From: Cololabis saira
Lineage: Eukaryota > Chordata > Actinopteri > Beloniformes > Belonidae
Length of the DNA stretch: 64,000 nt
Direction: 5' to 3'
Assembly (NCBI RefSeq): GCF_033807715.1
Contig: NC_084607.1
Coordinates: 14,148,441-14,212,440 of the forward strand
Below, piece after piece: positions 44,230-56,280 of this stretch (the first letter of the stretch is position 1; every line of letters starts with the position of its first letter). The notes beneath the pieces were generated by a model that worked only from the letters and a program-made list of their open reading frames with translations, did not search any database and was not told the DNA's origin. The position numbers and the translations under genes are program-made.

Positions 44230-45130
44230 TGGTACAGTAACGCTTGTACCAGTTTGTCATGTTGCCATTCCTTCTCACAATACCCAAGGGGCATTTTGAA
44301 AGTGACGATAGCATATGTTTTGACAAGACTTTTCTGATGTCCGAAGAATGTGGTTTTGCATTGTCTTGTTGAAAACTGCACGTTGCAAAAGCTCTAATCT
44401 TGAAGGCAGCATATGAATTTATGCTCTTCTGATACAATATCTGAATTAAGATCCTTTTCAGCTGCAGTGCAGAGTTTACAGAACTTTGTAATGACAAATG
44501 TCTGGAATACTGATTCTTCCGACCACAATAATGGTGTCCGCGGTGAGGTGGTCCCTCGCAGATCCCTCTGAGCCCAGAGACATTGACACCATCTGGACAG
44601 GGTTTGGAGTTGCTTCTTTGTTGTCCTTAAGGGACATTTTTGGTTGGATATTTTTGTTTTTTAAGGTTCCCTGCTGTAATTCCATGTCTGTTACTGAAGC
44701 AGACACTGGTGAATGACAGCTCTGGTCGCAGTACCAACGGAGAGATCAGAGATCACTAGGGTCCGGTTTGGGCCCATGCCCTTTGTCAATTAAGATTCCT
44801 ACAAGTGTTTATAATTTGCTAAATTCAAAATTCTCTAATGAACTGTTGAAGACAAAACATGCAAGTCCCTTCCAATCATTCCTTGTTGAACATTTATTTG
44901 ATTTTCTCTGACATTTGTTGGCAGAGTGAATATCCCTCGGTACTTTGCTCCATTAAGAGTTTGCCTTTCAAGGATACTGGTTTTGTAACAAATTGTCATT
45001 ATGGTTATGAGCCAACATCACCTTTACTTTTATTGTTCACCTCATTGCCATTACTAAATTGCCCCCTGTACCAATGTTTTTTGGAAGGTGTTCACAACCT
45101 GAAATGCAAAAAAATAGATGGATATAACAA
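44230..45130. mobile_element. Degenerate DNA-transposon-like remnant
   Basis: Fragments such as GCATTGTCTTGTTGAAAACT, TTCTTCCGACCACAATAATG, TTTTTTGGAAGGTGTTCACA and AACCTGAAATGCAAAAAAAT follow the order of a decayed fish DNA element that I recall only loosely. No intact frame, no verified termini. Confidence 0.3.
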
Positions 45131-45139
45131 AATCAAATA

Positions 45140-46315
45140 AGTTGACAAGGGAAAAAAACATGGAGGAAAGTAAGAATTAGTTCAACTTTTTTATTTGTGG
45201 TTTTAGGAGAAGTATGGTGCTCTGTATTTTTAATAAAACACTGTGGACCCTCTGTTTAATGGATGAGTATTTACAAAAAGTTGAGATGAAAAAGCAACTT
45301 TTTCTATCTATTGGCTTTTTCACATAGATATTCTATTTGACATTATACAGTATTGTATTAATAAGTTATATCTTTGGTAAAACTTTTTCTACGTCTGCTC
45401 CAAGTGAACGAGGCAAGAGTCATTTATTTATTTTTTTCTGTGGGTGTGTTTTCTGCTGCTGCAGTGCAGGCGCCAGCATGTCATGACAGCCTGTTTTTGT
45501 TGTTGCGACATCAATAAAAGAATATTGAGGGCAATGCTGATCAAACTGAGCCAGTGTGGCCCGAAGCAGTTTCATCAGCTCATTGAAAGGCAAATACACA
45601 AGCAGGAAATAAACAATAAAAGAGGACAATCTTCTTTAAGAGGACGGGCAAACTGAAGTTGTTCTACTTGAGTAAAAAAGATAAGCCATTTTGTGAGGAG
45701 GTTATTTTAGGTTCAGGGCTTGTCGTGTATATTAATTTCTGGATTTATGAGGAGAAATCTGTTCTCTTTTATTGGTGGTGACGATAAGATTAAAAACTGA
45801 AGTTGGAAAAAAAGAAAAATATTGAGATAAGATTGCATTTGTTTTCAGCATGGACTTTAATACTGGTAAAAAAATAGACATATTGTATTTTTGATGCAAG
45901 ATAGTACATCACTCTACACATTCTCCTAGTTTCCCTCATTGTCGTGTCTATTTTATGTCTAAAAGGCATCTGAATGCAGCATGAGATCAATGCAACTGGC
46001 ATGTGGTGATGCAGGGAAAGAAGTGCCTGGCGTATCCACTGATGGAAGTGGGATGGTCTTCCGGGGATCTCAGGAAGAGGATAGGGAATAGAGGTTCGAT
46101 CAGGACCAGCTGTCACTTCTCTACTCCACTATTCTGCTGAAGTCCACGTTCCTGCAGACGTACACATACTGTATAATGGGCTTATTTAGAGTGTGGAGGC
46201 TGTGCTGCGGTATAATTAGTCTCGTGCTTTTTGATCTTGAAATGCAACACATATTCCTCGCTGCAACAAACTTCAGTCTGAAGACAACAGGAGTGATTTT
46301 GTTGAAGTTTATAAC
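45140..46315. other. Intronic sequence, nothing recognised
   Basis: No recognisable coding or repeat structure; frames up to 108 codons without family resemblance. Confidence 0.4.
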
Positions 46316-46319
46316 AGGA

Positions 46320-46918
46320 TAGGTAGACATAAATATGCTTGGCCAACTAAAGCTGGCCATTATGTACAAGAACTTCTCTGCCAGCTCTCCGCACACGCTG
46401 GGTGCCGTCTACCATGGAGCCCTGAGATTCATCGCATGTGGTAAATCTCTCATCACTGCACCCAGTCCCTGGTTATCTCTACGCAACCATAGACTTGGCA
46501 TACTTTCATTTACAGATCTTTTCTCTGTGTGGTACCGATATGTTTGTCATCACAGCAGCTTTGCTATCAGGCGATTGTTACCTTCAGCGTTCCAGCTGCA
46601 GTATTGAGCTTGGTGAGAAGGCGTTGACCTACATTGACCCCAGGAACATGCTGCAGGAGGATCTGAAGTTACACTTGAAGTCAAACTTTTACTAAATGAA
46701 CTGGAGAACATATCTATAAACACTGGATCATGTTGTCGATGAGTTTCTGCTTCTATTTACTACCACATGAATGGTGTTAATGTGATTCTTGATATTGAGG
46801 AACTTGATTGCATATTTTTCCTTTTTTTACAATTTTAATGTGATATTTCTTCCAGCTAAAATAGGTCTCTCTTGAAAATGAGACCCTGTGTCTCAATGTG
46901 ACTAATCAATATTAATAA
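46320..46918 (+). mobile_element. 3' end of a LINE, + strand
   Basis: Broken frames give LAIMYKNFSASSPHTLGAVYHGALRFIA and later ELGEKALTYIDPRNMLQEDL followed by LKLH, the C-terminal pattern of a fish LINE polyprotein (GALRFI; ELGxKAF...W..LQ..LKL). The tail CTCTTGAAAATGAGACCC, GTGTCTCAATG and AATAAAAAGATAAAAAAT is a LINE 3' end. Lineage differs from the LINE at 21060. Confidence 0.65.
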
Positions 46919-47163
46919 AAAGATAAAAAATACCTTCACATATGGTATAAATTCTCTTGTAAGACATTGGTCCAGTACATCTCCCATTTAGAACCATTTC
47001 CATCGGTACAGAATCTACCGAACCAATGGAGCTTCCAAACAGGAGTTTCCAAAAGCCATGACTCAAAATGCCAATGGCATCCAGAGGCAGTTTCTCCTGC
47101 TTCCATCGATCCGGGGAGCACTACCAATGGAAATGGAAGTCGAATCCAGAGGAACCAAAATGA

Positions 47164-48328
47164 ATTAAAGCTGTAAGCAACGATGAACGGGCCCTCGCAC
47201 CCTTGTGCATGTTCAGGCTGCAGTGGAAGCGCTTGTATGACTTGCATGTAGATGTCTTCAGGCCTGGACATTTAGCGAATGACACCAGCCACGACTCTCT
47301 ATATCAAACCATTCAAAAGTTATGGCAGAAAGTAGGAACTATCATATATCGACCAATCAGATGAAGGGGCGGGGCTAATTTGCAGCAATTATGTTCAAGG
47401 ACTCAAAATCATGTCCGATGACATCACCCACGAGTCTTTATGTAAAACCATTCAAAAGGTATTGCAGAAAATCGGAACTATCACATATTGACCAATCAGA
47501 AGAAGGGGCGGGGCTGATTTGCACCAATTAAGGTGAAGGAGTCAAAACCGAGTCAGATGACATCACCCACGACTCTCTATGGGAAACCATTCAAAAGTTA
47601 TGCCAGAAAATAGGGACTATCAAATATTGACCAATCAAAAGAAGGGCCGGGTCTAATTCAGGCCAATGAAGGTCAGGTACTCAATAACAAGTCCGATGAC
47701 ACCACCCACATGTCTTTATCACACCCCGTTCAAAAGTTATAGCAGAGAATAGGGACTATCAAATATGGACTAATCAGATGAAGGGGGGTCGCGCTTTTTG
47801 GTGTCTATCGTCGCCGCGGTAACGCTTTTGACTGAGAAAAGTAATGCCCGTTGTCGCAGGATCTAGACGCACATTTTGATGTATAACACACCTGGGTGCA
47901 CGTTACGGTTCAGGCCGCATTAACTGCCGAAGGAATGGCATAAATTGCGCCAAGATTACACGATTAATTCAAAATGGCTGACTTCCTGTTCGGTTTCGGC
48001 CATGGCGCCAAGAGACTTTTCTTTAAGTTGCGACTTGATACAGGTGTGTACTGATTTTCGTGCATGTACGTCGAACCGTATTGTGGGGCTTGAGGCACGA
48101 AGTGTTCTAGGGGGCGCTGTTGAGCCATTAGGCCACACCCATTAATGCAAACCATGAAATATAAATTTTTTTGCCAGGCCTGGCTTGCGTGCAAAATTTG
48201 GTGACTTTTGGGTCACGTTTAGGGGGGCAAAAAGGCCCTCATTTCGTCGGAAAAATAAAAACGAGGAAAAAATAAATAAAATTCCTACAGATACAATAGG
48301 GCCTTCGCACTGTAAGTGCTCCGGCCCT
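47164..48328 (+). mobile_element. Unclassified modular element, copy 2
   Basis: It runs from ATTAAAGCTGTAAGCAACGA to GCACTGTAAGTGCTCCGGCC (ending CCT) and matches 22980-24442 inverted. It is flanked by AATGA at 47159-47163 and 48329-48333. A module of about 139 bp (ACCATTCAAAAGTTATGGCA...ACCAATCAGA...GATGACATCACCCACGA) is present in about four diverged copies between 47280 and 47780. The 325-bp module is present once. A hairpin GCACTGT(A)AGTGC lies near its right end. No coding frame. Confidence 0.75.
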
Positions 48329-48333
48329 AATGA

Positions 48334-50022
48334 TTTGATTCAAAGAGGAAAACAATAAGGATGGCTGGCCAGGCTGGGCATATATCCTGCCATGAGGCAA
48401 AGTTCATCATTCTGATAAAGAACTGAATGCAGCCTGTAATCCAAAGTGCACTGTGTCGTGGAGAGAACATACATATAACCACACAGTTTTGATAAAAAGG
48501 AACAGTACACAGTGAACCAGCTTTAAATTCAGATTCATGTACTGTAGTCCTACTGTCAACCCAAATACATCATTTGCTATCAAATACGGATTTTAAAATG
48601 GTTAACGAAATAGCCTGAAATGCATCTCAGTTGTGATTCTTTACAGTTGTTTGTCAGAGTGAACACGAGCTGCTGGAAATGGTTTTCCGAGCATCTTGCA
48701 TCTCTTGTTGTGCTGGATCCATTTTAAATCAACAGTACTTCAGTCTCCATGAAAGATTTTTTTTGCACTTACAGTACCTGTCCTGTAGAGTTTTCAGTGG
48801 ACTTTCTGTTATGTATAGCCTAATGCTGTACCCTTAGCTATCTATGCTGCTAATATAGGAGCCCATATGAATAGGTGTGATAGTGAAGCACTGCATCCCC
48901 AAAATCCTGCTGATGAACCATTTTGGTTCATCAGCAGTATTAAACGATATACAGAATATGTAACATCACCTGTGGCCATTTCTTTTTTCAAATTAGTGAG
49001 AAAAAGCCCAGAGATCTCTATTAAGAATCAGGCCAAAATTCTAACTGCGGCTAAAAAAAACAACACATTTTTGTGCAGAAAGGCCCAATGTTGTAATGAT
49101 TAGGTGCTGTCTGATGAGACAAGTTCAGTTTAAAGGCCATGCAAATAGCCGGATGTTGTTTTAGCTCATTATTGTACAGTTCAAAAGAGCCCAGATACTT
49201 TGTAGAGTAACAATGCGGATCAACAGAACACCGCAAATTACAGAACAACTTCCAGAAGGGCTGTAAAGCTTCTTTCGGCACATTGTGCGGATGCACAAAG
49301 CACCATCACTGATTAGTCTGTTTTGTTGTAATATGAAACCAAACCGTAACATACACTAGCTTTTTACTGCATCTGTGCTTTTCATGCTTTAAATGTATAA
49401 TGTGGCCATAACATATGCTATTCTCTGAGCTCTGCCCCTCAGTGTGTAGTCGATCCCATTCACTCTTTTCCATTTTTCAGTGATTTGTTAAACTTTTATC
49501 AGCTCAGACTACAACGTGACCAGCTCAGTTTCAGTCACCATTGTTTGGAATACACGACCAAACTGAACACTGGCGCGGAGAAAATCTGCACGCAGCAGAA
49601 GAAATGTAAATACACACTTGCAGCATTTATGCCATGCAACCATAAGCAGACCTTAAACAGTCTTCGAAACAGAAAGTCAATATAGTTGTACTTATTTTGG
49701 GGCTGCTGTGAATTTACAAAGGTGATTCATGTTAATTTAGTTGTAAGTGTTTCTACTATATACATTTTTTAGTGAGACCTCAGAATTCATCTTATTTAAT
49801 CTAAAATGCCTCATGGATTACAATTACAAGGTAACTAACGGCAGACACTTGATAAGGAAGGAGCCATAAAAAAAGAAAAGAGTTATTTGAGATAAGTTGT
49901 ATGAGTAAATTTATGAACAATGAGGGGATGAAAGGCTAGGTGTGTGGTTAAAGACAAATGTCCTTTTTCTGCAGAATCAATGAAAGAAAGTGAAATACAG
50001 CACATGATTTAATGAAACATGT
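48334..50022. other. Intronic sequence with one perfect hairpin
   Basis: Nothing recognised other than the inverted repeat at 48907-48937. Confidence 0.4.
48907..48937. repeat. Perfect 14-bp inverted repeat, 3-nt loop
   Basis: Arms CTGCTGATGAACCA and TGGTTCATCAGCAG, loop TTT. Confidence 0.95.
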
Positions 50023-50027
50023 TCCTG

Positions 50028-51735
50028 TGTCAGGGTTTCACCCTTCCGGTTTTATTTTGAAGCCCTGTGGTGTTTAAGTTTTGATTTGACCTTCCTGTTT
50101 CCCATCTGCCCTGATCGTCTGCACCTGTGTCTCGTTATATCAGTGGCCTGTGTATATCAGTGGTGATTCCTCTAAGACTGCAAGGGAAGCTCAGCTTCCT
50201 CTAAAATGTCAAAAAAATAAGTGGTCAAATATGTACTGTTGTGTTTACATTTCATTGACTATATATGCGCAAGAACGCGATCACCTTTAGTTCAGAATCA
50301 GCCTCTTATCACAGGTCACAGACGCAACTTTTTTCTCATTCATTCCTGCAGCTTCACAGTAACAGTGCAGAAGCACAGCGTCTATGGGAAGCATGGAGTG
50401 GGTTGTTCCACTGCAGCCAAACAGACCGTCATTGGATAAAGGCTCGGTTATGTCCCGCCCATCGGACGCTCAGCTTCTCTGGGGGTTTATGGGGCAGTGG
50501 GCGTGGCCTCGGCTGGCCTGGAAGCTGCGATTCTGCATAATGATTGGATGATCTGTCTGAGGCTGAATCCCTTTCTGATTGACAGCGAAATGAGCGAATC
50601 AGCGATCTTGAGATATAAACACTGCCGGAGAAGTTTTGTAGCTCCATTCCGTCATTCCGAGTTGATCTGGAGAGTTTGGAAATCCTCGTGGTGACTTTTG
50701 TCTTTGTTAAAACGATAAGCGACACACTCAGCAACTTGTTTCTGGTGTTTGGAGACTGCACTGGTGTTATTGGAGACTCTGACTTCTGTTGCTCTACAGT
50801 TATTGTCCCCAACGAGCAGCGGGTGCTGCTGTGAGCCGCTCCACCGTTGCAAAGCATTCACAGCCGGTGTTCTGCCAATCCATGCTACCCGCCAAGAAAT
50901 GCTACCTTGTGGTTCTGCACACAGTCGATTGTTTGATTGTCACGCCCATCATTTCTTGCAGGATGTAAAATTGATAATATGGGATGTTGAGTATTTGATC
51001 CTTCAAAATACACTACCCATGACATGAATTGCATTACACTTTGTGAACATTCAATTCAATTCAATTCAAATCATATTTTTATTTCGAGCAATAAACATAA
51101 CATAAGTTACCTGCGTGCAACATAAAATTAAACAAATACCTTTTATCAGGTTTTTCAGGTGCAGGTTCAACATTATACGATAAAGAGAAAAAAAACAACA
51201 ATTCTATCGCTTTATTTGATATTCATTCAGTCGTCCGCCTTTATTTAGCCAGGCAGGTCATTAAGAACACATTCTTATTTACAATAACGGTCTGGCAAGT
51301 CACAAGGACCACTTGGGGGAAAAGGACGTGGGCTAGGGAGTAAAACGTAGTCAAATTGTAGCTCTACAAAGGTAGAAAACCATTAGGTAGCATTTTTTGG
51401 CAAAGCATCAGAAATGGGCAGAACACCGGAATGGAGGGTAGAATTCACATACAAATAAACTCGCACAATTTATGTCCCCTTCTTAAAAGACCAGCAACCG
51501 CCACTGGTGTATATCTAGTCTTGTCTTTCCCTTGCTCCCGGCTGGTCCGTACTGTTTGCTCCCTCCATGTTCTCCTCCTCAGGTTTTCCTAGTTTTCTTA
51601 TTTATGTTCATGTTCCGTTTTTTGATCCTGCTCAGCAGCGTTTTTGGTAAAGTTTTTGTGAATAAATCTCGTTTTTTTGGAACTCCTGCCTCCTGCTCTC
51701 CTGCATCTGGGTCCTCACTAAAACCTTTCCTGACA
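50028..51735 (+). mobile_element. Gypsy-like solo LTR split by a hAT element
   Basis: It starts TGTCAGGGTTTC and ends CCTTTCCTGACA (TG...CA with TGTCAGG/CCTGACA inverted ends). AATAAA at 51661-51666 is followed by TGCCTCCTGCTCTCCTGCAT, the usual R-U5 order. Imperfect flanking pentamers TCCTG (50023-50027) and TTCTG (51736-51740) may be the target duplication. Without the insert the LTR is about 350 bp. No internal genes adjoin it. Confidence 0.7.
50158..51506. mobile_element. hAT element (non-autonomous), 1349 bp, in the solo LTR
   Basis: Termini CAGTGGTGATTC and, inverted, CAGTGGCGGTTG. A perfect 8-bp duplication GTGTATAT at 50150-50157 and 51507-51514. Restoring the LTR across the site is consistent. 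The interior contains a LINE-tail-like patch (51229-51310: CTTTATTTAGCCAGGCAGGT on +). Open frames, up to 142 codons on the - strand, show no transposase motifs. Confidence 0.85.
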
Positions 51736-51740
51736 TTCTG

Positions 51741-53384
51741 CCCCATGATGACTTGAAACTGTGATAATCATCAGTATCGCTTAAATACGGTAGGTTACAT
51801 AACTGTATCTGTGACTGCCGAAGGGATTCTCTCACTACATTCAAGTTGATGAGGTCGATTTCAGGTGGCAAAAAACTAAACAAACCAAACTCTCTGCCAT
51901 CATTTCAGCCTCCGAATGGCTGTTTACTATCTATTTGTTTTCCTCTCTGAAAGTTGCACCTTCACAGTGACAACACAATACCTCCCACTCCACAGTGGAC
52001 CCACCAGGACCCTTCGCTCTGGCCTGCGGGCTTGTTGTTGTACGTGCCAAATATGTGCGCATCCACATTTTCAGAGCTGAGCAGAGAATGACTCATTTGT
52101 CCGGCCTTTGTTTTTCTTCTTTTTTTTTTTAAATATCTCCACTTTGCAGTAAAACCATGCCTGTCTTTCTCCACTGTGCTGTTGTAATCACAAGCATGTC
52201 ACTCAGGGTGAAATAATTGAGTTATTCATTGCAAGCTGACCACGATATCACTCTCGCTTCATATGCACAGACGGGCTGCTGATGAATAAGCGCTTACACC
52301 CTTGATTGATATCTATCGTGTGCTGAGTAATACAATATATGAATTGCCATTCATTACATTTCTATTGTTTGCCTGCAGTCAAAACAAAGGCACTGATTCA
52401 AGGACAATAACGCTGTGAAAAAGTATTTTAGACATAAAGCAAACTGCAGCATCTATATTTGAACATCTCAATCAGTACATGCTTTTATTATGTTTCTTCA
52501 TCACTGAGTTGATCCTGGCAGGCGATGGAAAAGGAGACATTTGTATAATTCATCTTTGAATATCATCATATTATTTTGTTTAGGATTAATTTAAAACGAT
52601 TTCTGCCCACTTCAGTGGAACCGCCTCCAAGCTATGCTCTCTAGTGACCCAGGAGCTTATCGCAAGTCTTCTCCTTTAGAATAATTGATTGTATTTGACA
52701 TGACATGGAGGAAGTTCAACCGATTGATACTCTGCAGTAGAGATATGATCAATCCAAATGAGAGACTGAGAGGGCTTTCATTCCCCCGACAGAGTTTATT
52801 AAAAAACAAGTAAGCATTTTTTTTTTTTTTTTAAAGAAACTCCATCCCTCCAGAAACAGCTCAGACCTATTAGTATCTGGGAATATAAATGAGTGTGATC
52901 CCTCACCTCATCATGCCTCCAAATAATTCCCACATACCCATTTGACAGAATGTGATGAAACATTGAGTTAAATGCTCAGGCACGTTCCAGAAGACTTCTG
53001 CAGTGGGCATTTAGGCTCAAGGAGTTGTAATTATCCACAAAGATAATTAGTTTCTGTCCTAAGAAACACTAAAGTGTACGGTAATTGTATTTGATGCACA
53101 TCCTGAATGATGAATCAATCTTTAGAAACGACTAGGCATTCTCCGGATTTGAATTTCATGTAGAGCTGGTGTGAAATGGACCCAAATGATTTTACACAAC
53201 CTCAGTACAGCTCTTAAAACTCCAGCAACACCTTTAATTATATAGCAACTTTCAAACAAAACTGCAATTTATAATGATTTACAAATGAAAAATAAAATGA
53301 AGTATGGTGATTCTTCATTTTTATCTTTATCGTGCAGATTCACAACAGAAGTAATCTCAAAAGCAGGCTGACGACAATCCAGTT
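51741..53384. other. Intronic sequence, nothing recognised
   Basis: No recognisable coding or repeat structure. Confidence 0.4.
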
Positions 53385-54125
53385 CAGGTCAATTATATTT
53401 ATAATTTATTCCTAATCATCACAATTAGCTCAAAGCAATTAATTCCAATAGAGTCCAGTTTTCATGTAATGTCAATTAATTAAAAGAACAAACCAAAAAA
53501 AAGCAGCTTAGCTAAGTTACAGAATGGGGCTTACACTTTGGTGTAAGCCCCATTCTGAGCTCCTGAGCAAGCATGAGGCGACAGTGGAGAGGAAGAAACG
53601 TCCAGCAGCACCAGGCTCAGGGAGGGCAACCGATCCGCCTTGATTAGCTGGGGGTCTGATATGACGAGTATGAAAGATTTGATAAAACAATTTGAGACAA
53701 ATCCTGAAGGTACAGAAGGTGTCAATGTCCTGAACCCTAACTGTGAGTTTTTTTAAAGCCAATGCAGGGAGGCTAAATTGGAGAAATATGTGTCCTGGTA
53801 ATCCTCATTAAAATTCCAATGAAAAAAAGTAAAAATAAATGTTAAAGTATAAACAAAAGTGTGTTAAAAACAATGAAACACAGAATCAGTTGTGGGAAAA
53901 ACAGAAGGTCTTAAGCCTTGCCTTAAAAGCTGGGAGGAAGTCAACGTCCCGTACCCACACCAGCAGCTGGGTCAGGAAAGTAGGTTGAAAGCTAAAAGGT
54001 CTTCCTCTCATTCTGGATTGAGGAGCCTGCAGACCCAGGACAAAGTGTTCTGGTGGGTTCATATGGAGTAAAATAGTAAAAGTCCAGAATCCTGTAAGGA
54101 CACCATGACTAACTGTAAAATGTGT
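53385..54125. mobile_element. Dispersed fish repeat resembling a LINE 3' region
   Basis: The order GTCAATTATATTTATAATTT, GAGCTCCTGAGCAAGCATGA, GGCGACAGTGGAGAGGAAGA, CCAGCAGCACCAGGCTCAGG, GGGGTCTGATATGACG and later CAAAGTGTTCTGGTGGGTTC matches a common teleost repeat as I recall it. A perfect hairpin interrupts it at 53521-53556. No coding frame. Confidence 0.55.
53521..53556. repeat. Perfect 16-bp inverted repeat, 4-nt loop
   Basis: Arms AGAATGGGGCTTACAC and GTGTAAGCCCCATTCT, loop TTTG. Confidence 0.96.
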
Positions 54126-54166
54126 GGCGGGCACACAGATAAATATGAGTTAAACCAGCCTAAAGG

Positions 54167-54310
54167 TGTCAGGAATGTTGTTGATAAGGACACAGATGTG
54201 GGAGAGACAGGAGGCAGAACTTCCAGAAACAGTGATTTATTTTAAATCAAACAAAACCAAAGTTTGCTGAGCATGACTGCAATAAACAAAACAAGAGTCC
54301 AGGATCTGAC
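54167..54310 (-). mobile_element. Truncated LTR fragment, - strand
   Basis: TGTCAGGAATGTTG begins the fragment. Read on the - strand, AATAAA (TTTATT at 54236-54241) is followed by TGCCTCCTGTCTCTCCCACA and ends CCTGACA, parallel to the R-U5 of the LTR at 50028-51735. The upstream LTR part is missing. Confidence 0.5.
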
Positions 54311-54397
54311 ATAATGCAATGGGATGTTAAATATATATTTTACTGGCAGGTTCATGGTTTGTGTATAATATTTGTTTGTGTTATTTAAAAATCTATT

Positions 54398-54673
54398 ATG
54401 CCTTTACAGACTTCTGAAGATTGGTTCCAGATTTGTACTGCACTTAACATCCCCCTCTCAAAAACTGACCATCCTCTGGTGAAGCGGTTTCTGTCCGAAA
54501 AGGTCCTGAATGGCAGCAGCATCTCCAAATTTCACCAGCTTTCAGAGAAATACCTCAGAGATCTTTATTTGAATGAAAAACAACAACTAAAGGAAAATGT
54601 GTCAGTCAACCCATGTCCTGAAGAGCTTGACTGTTCAGGACAGCTGATATGTGCTAAGCTCTTTCAAGAATAA
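54398..54673 (+). CDS. CGGBP1-like / hAT-transposase-like reading frame, possible terminal exon
   Basis: 91 codons are open to a TAA at 54671-54673. Residues 10-45 (ICTALNIPLSKTDHPLVKRF, LSEKVLNGSSISKFHQL) resemble the C-terminal domain of CGG-repeat-binding protein 1 and the matching N-terminal linker of hAT transposases, which share ancestry: NIPL-K-DHP-V--FL and GS-I-K--QL--YL. The N-terminal BED zinc finger is not nearby. The ATG overlaps a plausible splice acceptor: TATTATGCCTTTACAG ends at 54409, so the true protein may enter at Thr5 from an upstream exon. AATAAA at 54669-54674 overlaps the stop codon. The frame has no internal stop or frameshift, unlike the neighbouring dead elements. 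It could be a recent hAT fragment, a retrocopy exon or a domesticated exon; which one is undetermined. Confidence 0.45.
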   Translation: MPLQTSEDWFQICTALNIPLSKTDHPLVKRFLSEKVLNGSSISKFHQLSEKYLRDLYLNEKQQLKENVSVNPCPEELDCSGQLICAKLFQE

Positions 54674-54859
54674 AAATGTGTCCAATTTGTCTGCTTGTTA
54701 TATTTTTTTCTATATGTAGATTTAGGAAGGAGAGAAAAAATAAATATCAAAAAAAATTATTTCAAATGCTTAAAGTAGCACCACAAAATCAGCGATTTTA
54801 ATTGCAAAAAAAAAAAATCATACCAAAAAAATAAAAATAAGGATGGCGAAATCCTCTAG

Positions 54860-55645
<786 letters not shown>

Positions 55646-56233
55646 ATAAACAAATAATCAAAATATCTAAATAAATAGTTACGCAGGACAGGGGGTTTCT
55701 GTCACATTTGATGAGCCTCCTCATGTTTTTTATTTTTTTTTGCCAGGAAGTATTTTATCCAAGGAGCTATTTTCTATAGAGACATTTACACTATACAAGT
55801 GCCATCATTAGTCCCTCCATTCTCTGAAAATGCCTCACATGGTGGAGATCATTTAACATTTGTTCAAGTATGAAGCACATTTATTGTCTCTTCAAAATCC
55901 TGCTTCTACTCTAAGTAAAGGTTTGGACATGTGTTAAAATATAAGAAAATGAACGTTATGTGTTATGTTCTCGATGCGAGGCGATAAACACCAGATGGTC
56001 AGGAAGGCCTATTTAGCGCTATAGACTTGATCTAACTACCCACCTGAATGACCCTTGTTGAGCTGAGCAGCCGTTGCAAAGAAAAAAAATGAGAGTTAAC
56101 TGTTTGCTCTTGTTTACTTCAGTTTCACTTGACTGCAAGGCCAGGGGAGAAATTTATCATGCATGGATAAATAGCCTGTTTATAGGCATTTTGATTCCCG
56201 CCCCACCTTGTTGTCCCACTTAGATTTTTTGTG

Positions 56234-56280
<47 letters not shown>

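Noticed and set aside
50429..50857. 142-codon - strand frame as a possible hAT transposase
   Set aside because: No BED finger, no catalytic or dimerisation-domain motifs; it is Ser/Thr-rich and looks random within a non-autonomous element.
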